Shown here: positions 30,625-39,259 of the stretch, one piece after another
Layout: each line of letters begins with the position of its first letter
Numbering within the stretch: the first letter of the stretch is position 1
Translations under genes and position numbers: made by a program
Notes under the pieces: generated by a model
What the model saw: the letters and a program-made list of their open reading frames with translations, nothing else
What the model was told of the DNA's origin: nothing
The model's database searches: none
NCBI RefSeq assembly: GCF_002093745.1
Contig: NZ_MTSB01000003.1
Span: forward strand, 124,001-188,000
Origin: Pseudomonas graminis
Lineage (GTDB): Bacteria; Pseudomonadota; Gammaproteobacteria; Pseudomonadales; Pseudomonadaceae
Length of the DNA: 64,000 nucleotides
Reading direction: 5' to 3'

Positions 30625-32205
30625 TCAGGACCTGGCTGTCAGCCACTGACGAATGTCGGGTAACGTGAAGGTGTTTCCGGGAGGCGGCGGCAACGGCGTG
30701 CTGCTCGCATCCAGCAATACGCCGCGCAGCCAGGGGTCGCTGGCGCATACCGTGTGGTCGCCTCCTTTACGGCTGGTCCGCGCACGGTGCTCTGAACGTG
30801 CAGACAGCAGCCGGGCGCCGCGAGGCGCTTGCCAATAATGCGAACCGCTCCACCCGTCGGCAAACGCCTGACCGTTCGAATGCTCGAACATTGTCCAGTT
30901 GTCCCGAAAACACTCGGCAAGGCTCTGCCGCCAGGCTTCGGTCAGCGAACACGGGTCGAGCCCCAAGCGAGCCAGCCGCTGCTGGTTGAACAGCAGCAGG
31001 CCGTTGTCGGCGGGATGAAAGACAGCCGCGCTCTTTTGCAGATCCGGCCAGCCTTCAGGGTCATAAACCAGCCAGCCGCATGCTTCGAAAAAGGCGTTGG
31101 GGTACAGATCATGATGGACCGCCGCCATGCCGTGATCCGAGTGGGCGATGCACTGCACCGGAACACCCGCGGCATCGATACAGCGCACGATCAGCTCATC
31201 GACCCAGGTCAGTAATTCATCGAACAAGCGCTGCCCGGTCTGCTGCATGACCGGGCAAGCCCATTGCGGATCGAGGTACTTCAGCCAGTGATGCGAAAGC
31301 AGGTCGACCACCGGGTAATAGCCGATCACCCGATGCACATCGCGTGCAGCGATTGCACCGACAATGTCGTTACAGAAGCTCTTGTGCATTTCGCGCATCA
31401 GCTCCAGCAAAAGCCATTCGGCCGCGCCCTGCCCGCCTTCGTCCAGCCGCTTGCCCAACTGCCCGGCGCGGTAAAGGCACGTGAGGTCATTGGCGATATA
31501 GGCTTTATGAACATCCGCCCGGTAATCCAGCGTCTGCACTTCGCGGTAGCCGAAACTGACTACCGCAATTCGCCCTTCTATGCACACGGCGCGTAAAGCG
31601 ATGGCGTTACAGACGTTGCCCGGCCCCTCCAGCGGCAGATGCACCGAGCGGCCCAGCGGCAACCCGCAAGGCGCGCGGTGTGCGCCATCAGGCCAGACAA
31701 TCGTTGCACCGCCTTTTCGCGGGCTGACCCGGCCCTTCACGCCCAGCGCCTCGATGCGCAGTTCACCGCCCATTTCGATCACTTCAGGGCGTACCGATAA
31801 CCCCTGATACACGCTGCTTTGACCAACCATTGCGGCGCCAAGCCGGTCGGGCTGGACGAAAGGCAGGGCGCACAGGCGAAAGGTGATGCCCTCACGCGCC
31901 CATTCGTCCCAGACCATGTCGATATGGCGCGGCCAGACCTGAAAAGCCCCCGCCGTTGCCAGCGGGTTGTGTGGCACCGGAGCGGGCATGAGATAGCCCG
32001 TCAAGCCGTGCTCGCTGACCTGCGTACCGCTGAAAATCGAAAACAGCGAGGGCGGCGTCTGGCAATTGGGCGACAGCGGCGCCAAGGGATAGAAAGGCCA
32101 TTGCAGCGCGCAATCCTGCGCCGCGTTTCTCGACCGATAGCGGTTCACCAGCTCCCAGGACAGCCCATCGATCAACAGCCATATCAACGGGTCCGGACCT
32201 TTCAT
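30625..32205 (-). CDS. Alkaline-phosphatase-superfamily phosphodiesterase/pyrophosphatase-like protein
   Basis: 526 residues from ATG 32205, which overlaps the previous stop as ATGA. Metal-site motifs of the AP superfamily are in order: LLIDGL (Asp13), a nucleophile region NCQTPPSLFSIFSG (Thr50 likely), YPVVDLLSHH, HSDHGM and GGDHT. The best match is the nucleotide pyrophosphatase/phosphodiesterase branch. No signal peptide is present, so it acts in the cytosol. It may hydrolyse a nucleotide or phospho-intermediate of the pathway. Confidence 0.8.
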   Translation of the reverse strand: MKGPDPLIWLLIDGLSWELVNRYRSRNAAQDCALQWPFYPLAPLSPNCQTPPSLFSIFSGTQVSEHGLTGYLMPAPVPHNPLATAGAFQVWPRHIDMVWDEWAREGITFRLCALPFVQPDRLGAAMVGQSSVYQGLSVRPEVIEMGGELRIEALGVKGRVSPRKGGATIVWPDGAHRAPCGLPLGRSVHLPLEGPGNVCNAIALRAVCIEGRIAVVSFGYREVQTLDYRADVHKAYIANDLTCLYRAGQLGKRLDEGGQGAAEWLLLELMREMHKSFCNDIVGAIAARDVHRVIGYYPVVDLLSHHWLKYLDPQWACPVMQQTGQRLFDELLTWVDELIVRCIDAAGVPVQCIAHSDHGMAAVHHDLYPNAFFEACGWLVYDPEGWPDLQKSAAVFHPADNGLLLFNQQRLARLGLDPCSLTEAWRQSLAECFRDNWTMFEHSNGQAFADGWSGSHYWQAPRGARLLSARSEHRARTSRKGGDHTVCASDPWLRGVLLDASSTPLPPPPGNTFTLPDIRQWLTARS

Positions 32206-32789
32206 GAGACCCGCCGACACTGAGGGCCGTGCATTGCCCACTGCGCCACCACCGCGACACGCTGCTCGAGCTGATCCAGCGAGCTGTTATTGGGCAGCAC
32301 GTAATCGGCCTTGATGCGATGGGTCTGTAGATCCAGCGCGCTGTTTTCCACCACGCTGACGTCGCCCCGCTGCCCCAGCCGCGACTGACGCAAGGCATGA
32401 TCGACAAGGATCTTGACCACCTGAAAACCTTCGGTACGCAGGTAAGGCCAGTCGATTGCATCGTCGCGAAGGTCATCGTTGATCACGACCTGAGCGGTGG
32501 ATTGGGTCAATCGCCGGGCAAAGCTTGCGACCAGCGAATGGCTGTTCAATGTCCGCAGGTCTCGTGCTATGCCTTCCAGCAGACACTGATTCTGCATACC
32601 GGGCAGCAACGCCACGCCGGCATGCTGGTAAAACGCCTGTTGCAGGTCATAAAGAGGCTGGGCCAGCTTGATGACCTCTACCGTCAGGCCTTCGCCCTCG
32701 AAATACGTGCGCAACAGCTGGGCCGTGGTGCTCTTGCCCGAACCACTGGGGGCAACCAGCGCCAGGCGGACCTGAGAAAACGGGTTCAT
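32202..32789 (-). CDS. Small P-loop kinase, (deoxy)nucleoside-monophosphate-kinase-like
   Basis: 195 residues. The P-loop VAPSGSGKSTTAQLL is near residue 12. VVINDDLRDDAIDWPYLRTEGFQVVKI resembles the Walker B and NMP-binding region of phage dNMP kinases and related AAA_18-type proteins. No membrane or signal sequence. Its place between an HPr-kinase-like gene and a phosphodiesterase suggests phosphorylation of a small-molecule or nucleotide intermediate. The family call is moderate; the substrate is unknown. Confidence 0.7.
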   Translation of the reverse strand: MNPFSQVRLALVAPSGSGKSTTAQLLRTYFEGEGLTVEVIKLAQPLYDLQQAFYQHAGVALLPGMQNQCLLEGIARDLRTLNSHSLVASFARRLTQSTAQVVINDDLRDDAIDWPYLRTEGFQVVKILVDHALRQSRLGQRGDVSVVENSALDLQTHRIKADYVLPNNSSLDQLEQRVAVVAQWAMHGPQCRRVS

Positions 32790-32801
32790 GAGACCTCCTT
32801 G

Positions 32802-33851
32802 TCAGGCACTGATCAGTTCGCGGGCCACGCCGACGCGGTTTTGCCACTGCACCTTGAGCAGCCCCTCAACGATTTCCGCCGGCACGGTGTCGCTCAGCGT
32901 GCCCGGGTCGATCATGCTGTGCCAGGTCGAGGTGATGAAACGATGGGGCCATTCGAACAGCGTCGGTGAATGGATCTGCTCAAGAACCGCGTCGCGCGCG
33001 GGGGCGTATACCTGCAACGCCCCGCGCGCGCTCACGTTGGGCAGCATCACCGTCGTCAGCCAGCCGCAGCCTTCAGGGCTGGCCTTGAGCGCAGCGCGCA
33101 TGGTTTCCGGCTTGCACAGGCGCTTCTCGGTGTTGGCGATCGACAGATCGTCGGCCACCGAGGCGAGGTCAAGACGTTTAGCCAGCTCGGGGTGGGTGCG
33201 CAAGGTGCCCACGCCGACATGCGGGTAATCGGGCCAGCCTCGGGCGCGAACCCGTCCCTCGACAACATCCAGCAACAACTTGTCGCCGGAGAAATACAGG
33301 TAGTCCTCGGACAGCACCAGGTCCAGCATGGTGGTGGTCTTGCCTGCGCCCTTGGCCCCGCCGATGGCGACAATGCCGCCGTCTTTCCCGACAACGGCGG
33401 ACGCATGCATGATCACGCTGCCCTTGGCCTGCTCCACCAGCAGCCCGAAATAGCGCACCAGCTCGATCAGATGAATGAACGCATTGTCATCGCCGTAGAA
33501 CTCGACGTCACGGCGAGCACGGTCGATCCGGTAGCCCACTCGGGTGTCCGGGTCCCAGGCGTGATCCAGACCGGTCAGCGGGTCGTGACCACGCAGTACG
33601 CGCAAGGTAAAACCGGGGGCGTAGGTGTCGCGGATGACTTCAGGTGTCACGCAAAGCCTGACCCATTCGTCTCGGAAGGCGGCGCTGTCGTGCAAGCGCA
33701 CGCTCAGGTCCACGGGGGTATGACCGTCATCGTTGACGTCGGCAAAATAAGGCGCCAGAAAGACCCGTAACCGCTGAGCGAGTGCAGAACCCGAGGCCTG
33801 ATCGTTCAGCTCAAGGCGATAACGTCCATTGCATAGATAACGACTGCTCAT
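32802..33851 (-). CDS. HPr-kinase (HprK)-like P-loop protein
   Basis: 349 residues. MHASAVVG precedes the P-loop GGAKGAGKTT (about 164-173), followed by SEDYLYFSGDKLLLD, the order found in HprK C-terminal domains and HprK-like kinases of natural-product clusters. The N-terminal 140 residues have no clear homology. There is no PTS system nearby, so a bacterial HPr is not the expected substrate; a small molecule or carrier is more likely. Start overlaps the next gene's stop (ATGA). Confidence 0.75.
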   Translation of the reverse strand: MSSRYLCNGRYRLELNDQASGSALAQRLRVFLAPYFADVNDDGHTPVDLSVRLHDSAAFRDEWVRLCVTPEVIRDTYAPGFTLRVLRGHDPLTGLDHAWDPDTRVGYRIDRARRDVEFYGDDNAFIHLIELVRYFGLLVEQAKGSVIMHASAVVGKDGGIVAIGGAKGAGKTTTMLDLVLSEDYLYFSGDKLLLDVVEGRVRARGWPDYPHVGVGTLRTHPELAKRLDLASVADDLSIANTEKRLCKPETMRAALKASPEGCGWLTTVMLPNVSARGALQVYAPARDAVLEQIHSPTLFEWPHRFITSTWHSMIDPGTLSDTVPAEIVEGLLKVQWQNRVGVARELISA

Positions 33852-34990
33852 GAGTACAGGCTCTCCCGTTGGGTGGTGAAAGGCGATGGCGAGTGCAGAA
33901 AGGCAAAACGGTCGGTCATTGGCCAGCTTTCAAGGCGACGATCGTCCAGAAAGGCGTGCAGGTGCATCATCAGCCTGCGCAGATCGGCAATGATCACGTC
34001 GTGATGGACAGCGCCGCGTGACTTGAGAAAGCGCACTTCACCACGGGTCGTGTACCCCGACGTATTTCCCGGTTCAGGAGCCAGTGGCGTACAGGTCTCG
34101 AACGAGACCATAAACAGATTGCCGCTCTCCACGGATTCACACGGGCAACTGAAGGCGTAGCGCCGGTATTCGCCAAGTGCCTGCAACGTGCTGTCAGTGC
34201 TCATGGCCATTGCTTCAAGCGCGGGCGAGCCCAGCGAAAGCTCCTGGCGCGTGGCCGACAGACTGCCGGGCGCACTGCGAAACACTTGCACCAGCGGTTC
34301 GTTGACGGCCAGTTTGCGTTTCCGGGTGCAGTGCTCCATCCACACATAACCCCCGTCTTCGGCGCGGGCAGCCGTCACGTGATGGTCCCATAGCTGAAAT
34401 TCATCCCCACACTGACGGGTGAACGGCGCCATTGCCGGGCCAAAACCGGCGTCGAACCACGCCTCACCCAGCACCCGCGCGTGGCTGTCCGGGGCCAGTT
34501 CGAACGACTCGACATAAGGTTGCGCCGTGGTGCTGTAACGACACTCCCAGTTGTTGATCGCCAAGTGGTTGCGCTCGAATGCCTCTCGCACTACCTGCGC
34601 CAGATTCGATGAGCCCCGTGGCTGATCGATCTCCAGCGGAGGTTGCACAAACAGTGAGCGATGCACGTCAATGCGATTCAGCAAATGACTGATCTGCACG
34701 TGATCACCCTGTAGCGTGATGATCGCCAGCGGAATGGCTGCGCCGGACAGGTTGTGGCAGTCCACTTCGTCCAGATCGGCGCGCCGCAGCGTGCCGTCAG
34801 CACTCCAGCGAGCGAGCGTGCGATAACGACCGCGCAGGTCGGCGACAGCCGTCAATTCGCCCATTAACGCCGTGTCGGCGGGAATCGCGTATAGGGCGAG
34901 GTCGCCCGGTTCAAGGGGTTCCTGATGACGGATCTTCCAGCTACCGAACAGGATCGCCGTCTGCATATCAGTGGATTGTGGCATGGTCAT
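33848..34990 (-). CDS. Degenerate triphosphate-tunnel (CYTH)-like protein, paralogue A
   Basis: 380 residues. By itself it resembles no family. Aligned by eye with the next protein, several blocks match in the same order: YVESFELAPDS with ERKFTSFQIPD, FQLWDHH with FQTYDYE, GYVWMEHCTRKRKL with the KRKWF block, and RGEVRFLKSR with QVEVEYCRSR. The ExExK signature of the partner is missing here (ELERK is replaced by YVESF). I infer a divergent, probably non-catalytic paralogue that may pair with the next protein. The alignment is my own and unscored. Confidence 0.55.
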   Translation of the reverse strand: MTMPQSTDMQTAILFGSWKIRHQEPLEPGDLALYAIPADTALMGELTAVADLRGRYRTLARWSADGTLRRADLDEVDCHNLSGAAIPLAIITLQGDHVQISHLLNRIDVHRSLFVQPPLEIDQPRGSSNLAQVVREAFERNHLAINNWECRYSTTAQPYVESFELAPDSHARVLGEAWFDAGFGPAMAPFTRQCGDEFQLWDHHVTAARAEDGGYVWMEHCTRKRKLAVNEPLVQVFRSAPGSLSATRQELSLGSPALEAMAMSTDSTLQALGEYRRYAFSCPCESVESGNLFMVSFETCTPLAPEPGNTSGYTTRGEVRFLKSRGAVHHDVIIADLRRLMMHLHAFLDDRRLESWPMTDRFAFLHSPSPFTTQRESLYS

Positions 34991-35008
34991 CTCTCCGGCA
35001 AATCGAGT

Positions 35009-36187
35009 TCAAAGCCGACTTGCCTCACGGGCAAAATCGAGTTTCGAGTAAAGGTCCTGCTGAAACGGCAAGCCTTGTCCGGCCAGAAAGTCACGCATCA
35101 CGTTGGAGACCGTTTCAAAGTCCTCTTCAACTTCGCGCAGCGTGTGCAACGTTCTGCTGCGGCAATACTCGACTTCGACCTGGGCAAATTCCGCACTGCC
35201 GTCCACCATGCGGCAGACATCGAAATAGGCGCCAAACCCGTTACCCGTTCTCAATGATTCGAAGTTGATATCAATGCGCGTGCGCCTGAACGGTTTCAGT
35301 CGACGCAGGTGTGCCGGGGTCATGGAGCGGGCGTGGGCCTCGATGTCGGCGAAAGCCACCGGCTGATCGGTGTTGAAGTCTTCACGCCGAAGCTCGGCGT
35401 TTTCGAGAAACCACTTGCGCTTGACCGCCATCAGCCCGTCGGCTTGCGGGATAAACGAGATGTAACCGGTTTCGGACGGTTCGCCGGTCACTTCGAAAAT
35501 GTGTGACTCGTAATCGTAGGTCTGAAAGTCACGGTCGATTTCCAGGATCAGATCCTGAAAAGCCCCCTCGCCAAACGCCTTGTGCATGGCCGTGGACAAT
35601 TGCCACATGTCGGGTATCTGGAACGAGGTGAACTTGCGCTCCAGCTCCATCTCCGGACGCCAGCGTACGTACCAGCAGTCATCGCTGAGGATCGGCTGTG
35701 ACAGAGCGGCCTGCACAGCGCAGGTCCTGGCCAGGCGCTGCCAGGCACGCCAGGACGTACGCTCGACCGGTTCGACGTCCAGCAGGTGCAGAAACAATGC
35801 GCCCGCTTCGCCCTCATGAACGTAGTGATAGACGCTGCAAGTGTTGCGCCGGTGAACCACCGCAAGCGTCGCCAGCAGTGCCTGATCGGAGGGCCGCCGA
35901 TGATGGGTCGGGTCCATGACGTGCATGCGTGAGCGGCTGTCCTGAGTGCGCCTGCGCTGTGCGGCGCTGAACACTTGAAAATCGAAGTCCTTCATCGGCA
36001 TTGGCACTTGCGTGTGATGCGCATTGGAAAGCCAGTGCGCCTGTAGCGTGCCGCTGGGGATGAACAGCCCGTTGTCGGCGTAGCGTGCCTGGGCGGCCTC
36101 GGTGTCGACAATCGCCACCAGGGCTGCATCGATATTGCCGTTGAGGATGTGCGGATCGAAAAACAGCAGTGATATGTCCGTCATCAT
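35009..36187 (-). CDS. CYTH/triphosphate-tunnel-metalloenzyme-like protein, paralogue B
   Basis: 392 residues. Around residue 180 is ELERKF, matching the ExExK signature of CYTH/TTM proteins (adenylate cyclase CyaB, thiamine triphosphatase, VTC polyphosphate polymerase). Further basic and acidic strands follow as expected: VKRKWF (255-260), RRTRIDINFE (301-310) and QVEVEY (336-341). The N-terminal 170 residues are unassigned. TTM proteins bind a triphosphate in a basic barrel. The start overlaps the dikinase stop (ATGA). The family call is my motif reading; the reaction is unknown. Confidence 0.6.
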   Translation of the reverse strand: MMTDISLLFFDPHILNGNIDAALVAIVDTEAAQARYADNGLFIPSGTLQAHWLSNAHHTQVPMPMKDFDFQVFSAAQRRRTQDSRSRMHVMDPTHHRRPSDQALLATLAVVHRRNTCSVYHYVHEGEAGALFLHLLDVEPVERTSWRAWQRLARTCAVQAALSQPILSDDCWYVRWRPEMELERKFTSFQIPDMWQLSTAMHKAFGEGAFQDLILEIDRDFQTYDYESHIFEVTGEPSETGYISFIPQADGLMAVKRKWFLENAELRREDFNTDQPVAFADIEAHARSMTPAHLRRLKPFRRTRIDINFESLRTGNGFGAYFDVCRMVDGSAEFAQVEVEYCRSRTLHTLREVEEDFETVSNVMRDFLAGQGLPFQQDLYSKLDFAREASRL

Positions 36188-38076
36188 TGGAGCTCCCGTA
36201 CTTCGTTGACGTCGTGGGCAGGCGCTCGCGCGCTCTGACTGAAAGTGATTCGTTGCCCGGCAAGCCCCTGCCGATACAGTGCTTCGGACTCGACGGCAGG
36301 CACGCCATGCTCACGCAGCAGAATCGAGAGGTGGCACAGCATCGACGCCTGTTCGAAGACAAACCCGCGGGCGAAAGGCAGCAAGGCGGCCAGCGCTGCG
36401 TAGGGGCGCGGCGATACCACGATGGCCTGCCCGTCGTGCGCCCGCAGTTGCTGCTCAAGCGCCTCCAGTTCTGCGCCGAGCGATTGCGAAGTGGGGATCG
36501 AGTTGATCGATACGGTGGCCGAAATACTCAGTTCCTCCATATTTCGCCCCGCCGTGACCACCACTGTCGGCCCGTCGGCATAACCCGGCGAAATCAGGCG
36601 AATTTCGGTCGCGTCCCCGACCTGCACAAACGTGGATAACGGCGAGAAATCGATCAGGTGCAACTGTTCGCCCACCCTCACCCATTCCAGTTGAACCGAG
36701 CCCAGCAATTCGCTGGCGGCGTGGGTGATGCGGTGCAGACGCTGCGCATCGGCAGGTCCGGCCGGGTCTTGGGTCGCAAGCCGCGCGCGGCTGGTTCTGG
36801 CGATACCGCGATTGATTGCCAGCAGACCTTCCGGGGACCATTCGCATGTGGTGGAGCCGTCATCGCAGGCCTGAGTAATCAGCCCTGTCTCGCCTTTCAG
36901 GAACTCGCGCACCACAAAACACACGACGCGTTCATCGCTGAGTTCCAGCAGCCGCTCCAGCAGCGCCCCTCTTTCGAGAATCTGCTGGCGAACCTGATCA
37001 GAGAAATCCAGCACGACCTGGCTCGTCTTCAGCCTGTCGAGCAGCGCCTGATTCATTGCAGGCTCACTCAGCCCCTGGCGATTGGCTTTGATCAGCAATG
37101 CCTGACCCGCCGAGACCTCATTGGCATGAGCAAACAGGGCCAGCGGTCGACGTTTGCTGCGAAAGTACTGCGCAAAGGCCGGCAACGGACGAAAGTCCAT
37201 GAGGGCATCGTCGCTGGCGAGGTAGAGTTCGACGCATTCCAGCACCGGTTCAAGGCTGCGCGCTTCACGCAGGCTGGTCACCGGCCTGGCCTGCAGCAGC
37301 CAGAGCTGATGCTCGTCAACGGCCCATTCGATGTCGGCTGCCGTGCCCAGCGCCGCCGAAGCCTGTGCAGCCAGCGCTGCGACCTCCAGCAGCAGTGCCT
37401 TGTGCGGCTCCAGCTCGGGTGCGCAATCGACGTGCTGATCACTGACCCGCGCCGACATCCCCTTGTCGACGCCGGAGACCATCGCTTCGCCCAGCGAAGC
37501 AACGGTTTCGATCAGTGTGGTGGCTTCGCCGGTCAGCGGATCGTGGCTGAAGGCAACGCCTGCGAAGCGTGCCTTGACCATGCGCTGCACGATCACGGTC
37601 ATCTCCACCGGCGTTTCCAGCATCGACGCGCGAAGGCGCTCCAGAATGGCCTGACGCGACACCCCGGAACGCCAGACATCCCGTACGGCGGCCTTGACCG
37701 CCTGTACGCCCTGCACTGACAGGTGAGTGGCAAAGATGCCCGCAAAACTGTGCTGGGTGCCGTCCTCTATGTTCGCCGACGAACGCACGGCAAGTTCCGT
37801 GGCCTCATCGAAACCCGTGTTTGCCAGCAGCGCCTCAATGTGGTCGTCGGCTGCATCGCTCCAGTCGAATTCGGCCAGCCGGGCAATTCTGTCCATGTGT
37901 TCGTCGAGAAAGGCGCCTGCGGTGATCCGCACGGTTTTCAGCGTGTCTTCGATGGCCTGCTTACGGGCTGCAAAGTCTTTCCACAGTACGCAGTAATCAG
38001 CGTCGCCCAGCGCGCTGAGGGCCGGCACCGGCAAGGTGTGGGCAAGGCTTTGCAGGGTGGTGTATTTACTGGACAT
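36184..38076 (-). CDS. PEP-synthase/PPDK-related dikinase-type phosphotransferase
   Basis: 630 residues. The N-terminal ATP-grasp has AVRSSANIEDGTQHSFAGIF (PPDK hallmark) and IEWAVDEHQLWLLQARPV. The C-terminal swivelling domain carries the phospho-acceptor His (His582) in CHLSILLREHGVPAV. The PEP/pyruvate TIM barrel found in true PEP synthases (about 790 residues) is absent. This layout is like rifampicin phosphotransferase, which moves the beta-phosphate of ATP via His to a small molecule. It could phosphorylate a pathway intermediate on O or N. It is a central enzyme of the cluster. Confidence 0.82.
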   Translation of the reverse strand: MSSKYTTLQSLAHTLPVPALSALGDADYCVLWKDFAARKQAIEDTLKTVRITAGAFLDEHMDRIARLAEFDWSDAADDHIEALLANTGFDEATELAVRSSANIEDGTQHSFAGIFATHLSVQGVQAVKAAVRDVWRSGVSRQAILERLRASMLETPVEMTVIVQRMVKARFAGVAFSHDPLTGEATTLIETVASLGEAMVSGVDKGMSARVSDQHVDCAPELEPHKALLLEVAALAAQASAALGTAADIEWAVDEHQLWLLQARPVTSLREARSLEPVLECVELYLASDDALMDFRPLPAFAQYFRSKRRPLALFAHANEVSAGQALLIKANRQGLSEPAMNQALLDRLKTSQVVLDFSDQVRQQILERGALLERLLELSDERVVCFVVREFLKGETGLITQACDDGSTTCEWSPEGLLAINRGIARTSRARLATQDPAGPADAQRLHRITHAASELLGSVQLEWVRVGEQLHLIDFSPLSTFVQVGDATEIRLISPGYADGPTVVVTAGRNMEELSISATVSINSIPTSQSLGAELEALEQQLRAHDGQAIVVSPRPYAALAALLPFARGFVFEQASMLCHLSILLREHGVPAVESEALYRQGLAGQRITFSQSARAPAHDVNEVRELQ

Positions 38077-38123
38077 GACGGCCTCCCGCTATCAATGAAA
38101 ATGTCTGGGATGAATCGGGTCGC

Positions 38124-38741
38124 TCAACTGGCCAGAGAGTCCGGTGCCAGATCGAGTGCCTCAAGTGCCGCCATACCGGGGAACGGTGCATGCACAGGCG
38201 CGCCGGGCGGCGGGCAAGGTGTGTTTTTGAAATCCATGAAAATCCGTGACGCGAAGGCCTCGGTTGCCCCCTGGTATTTCCCGGCATACAACTCGATGTC
38301 ACCTTTCACGTTCCAGAACATCATTTGCCCGATGTTCATGCCGGGGTAGACGCGAATACGGTTCAGGGCATACAGCTGCAAGGTCCAGCGGCCGACAAAG
38401 CCGATATCACCCAGCGGCGCAGAGAGGTTGATGAACATTCCCAGCCGCGCAATCGAGGAACGCGCTGCATAGGTGGGAACAAAATGTGTGCTGCCCATGG
38501 TCTCGATGGTCGAGGCCAGGTAAAGCTTCATCGGCTGGAGTTCGTAACCTTCCGGGCCGATGTCGATGGTTCGCGTCGACGCTTCGGTGCGCACATCGAT
38601 CACGTCGTCTTCATAGACTTTCATCTGGTCATGCAGGCGGAAGTTGTAACTGTTGGGGTTCACGTTCTCATGGGAGAAAGGGCTGATGATGATTTCACCC
38701 GAACGCACACGATTTTCGATTTCACTGCCGGTCAGTATCAT
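38124..38741 (-). CDS. dCTP-deaminase-like protein A (catalytic Glu replaced by Gln)
   Basis: 205 residues. The Dcd/dUTPase beta-fold is clear: ARSSIARLGMFINLSAPLGD, GFVGRWTLQLYALN and VYPGMNIGQMMFW. The nucleotide-binding RSSxAR (Arg94-Arg99) is intact. The residue aligned with catalytic Glu138 of E. coli dCTP deaminase is Gln122. A C-terminal tail of about 35 residues is Pro/Ala-rich and not found in Dcd. It is separated from its paralogue by 2 bp. See the finding on the paired active site. Confidence 0.82.
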   Translation of the reverse strand: MILTGSEIENRVRSGEIIISPFSHENVNPNSYNFRLHDQMKVYEDDVIDVRTEASTRTIDIGPEGYELQPMKLYLASTIETMGSTHFVPTYAARSSIARLGMFINLSAPLGDIGFVGRWTLQLYALNRIRVYPGMNIGQMMFWNVKGDIELYAGKYQGATEAFASRIFMDFKNTPCPPPGAPVHAPFPGMAALEALDLAPDSLAS

Positions 38742-38743
38742 GG

Positions 38744-39256
38744 TTAATCCAGAATGATTTTCGAGGGCACGGTGCTCTTGGAACCCAAGTAGCGTCCCGC
38801 ATAACAGGTGGTCAGCCCGAAGTTGGCCCAGAAACAGACCTTGGCAACCTTGGTCCCGGCGTACACGCGCACGGGTTGAGTGACGACGATCTCCAGCGTC
38901 CAGCTGATCGCCGCACCGGTATGGCCCAGCGGTGCGCTGGTCTGAATGAAAACGCCACAGGACGCTGTCGACACGTTGGCGTACAGCTCACTGGCGAAGT
39001 CGATACCGCCGATCTGTTCGGCCGTGGCGCCCAGGTAGAAACGATGGGGGTACAGCACAAACCCTTCAGGCGGAATACGGTGTTCGATCACCTCCAGTTC
39101 CCCGTGAGGATCGATGCGGTCACTGCGGTACTCCAGCAGCAAATCGGCCAGGTGACACCCGTAGGAGTTGACCTCCACATGGACGGGGTCGAAGGGCTCT
39201 ATGACGACACTGCCCACTTCACGCATTTTCACGATTTCAGAACCGGTCAGCATCAT
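38744..39256 (-). CDS. dCTP-deaminase-like protein B (catalytic Glu kept, RSSxAR lost)
   Basis: 170 residues. It aligns with protein A over residues 1-145 without gaps. Here the segment matching RSSxAR reads NVSTAS, so the Ser and Arg that contact the substrate are gone, while Glu122 in SWTLEIVV matches the catalytic Glu. It lies 3 bp after the desaturase gene. Dcd enzymes work as trimers with active sites at subunit interfaces, so a mixed A/B complex could rebuild one site. A nucleotide-binding role without deamination is the alternative. Confidence 0.8.
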   Translation of the reverse strand: MMLTGSEIVKMREVGSVVIEPFDPVHVEVNSYGCHLADLLLEYRSDRIDPHGELEVIEHRIPPEGFVLYPHRFYLGATAEQIGGIDFASELYANVSTASCGVFIQTSAPLGHTGAAISWTLEIVVTQPVRVYAGTKVAKVCFWANFGLTTCYAGRYLGSKSTVPSKIILD

Positions 39257-39259
39257 GGG

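Noticed and set aside
38124..39256. Housekeeping dCTP deaminases for dUTP synthesis
   Set aside because: Each lacks part of the active site and they sit inside a secondary-metabolism-like operon.
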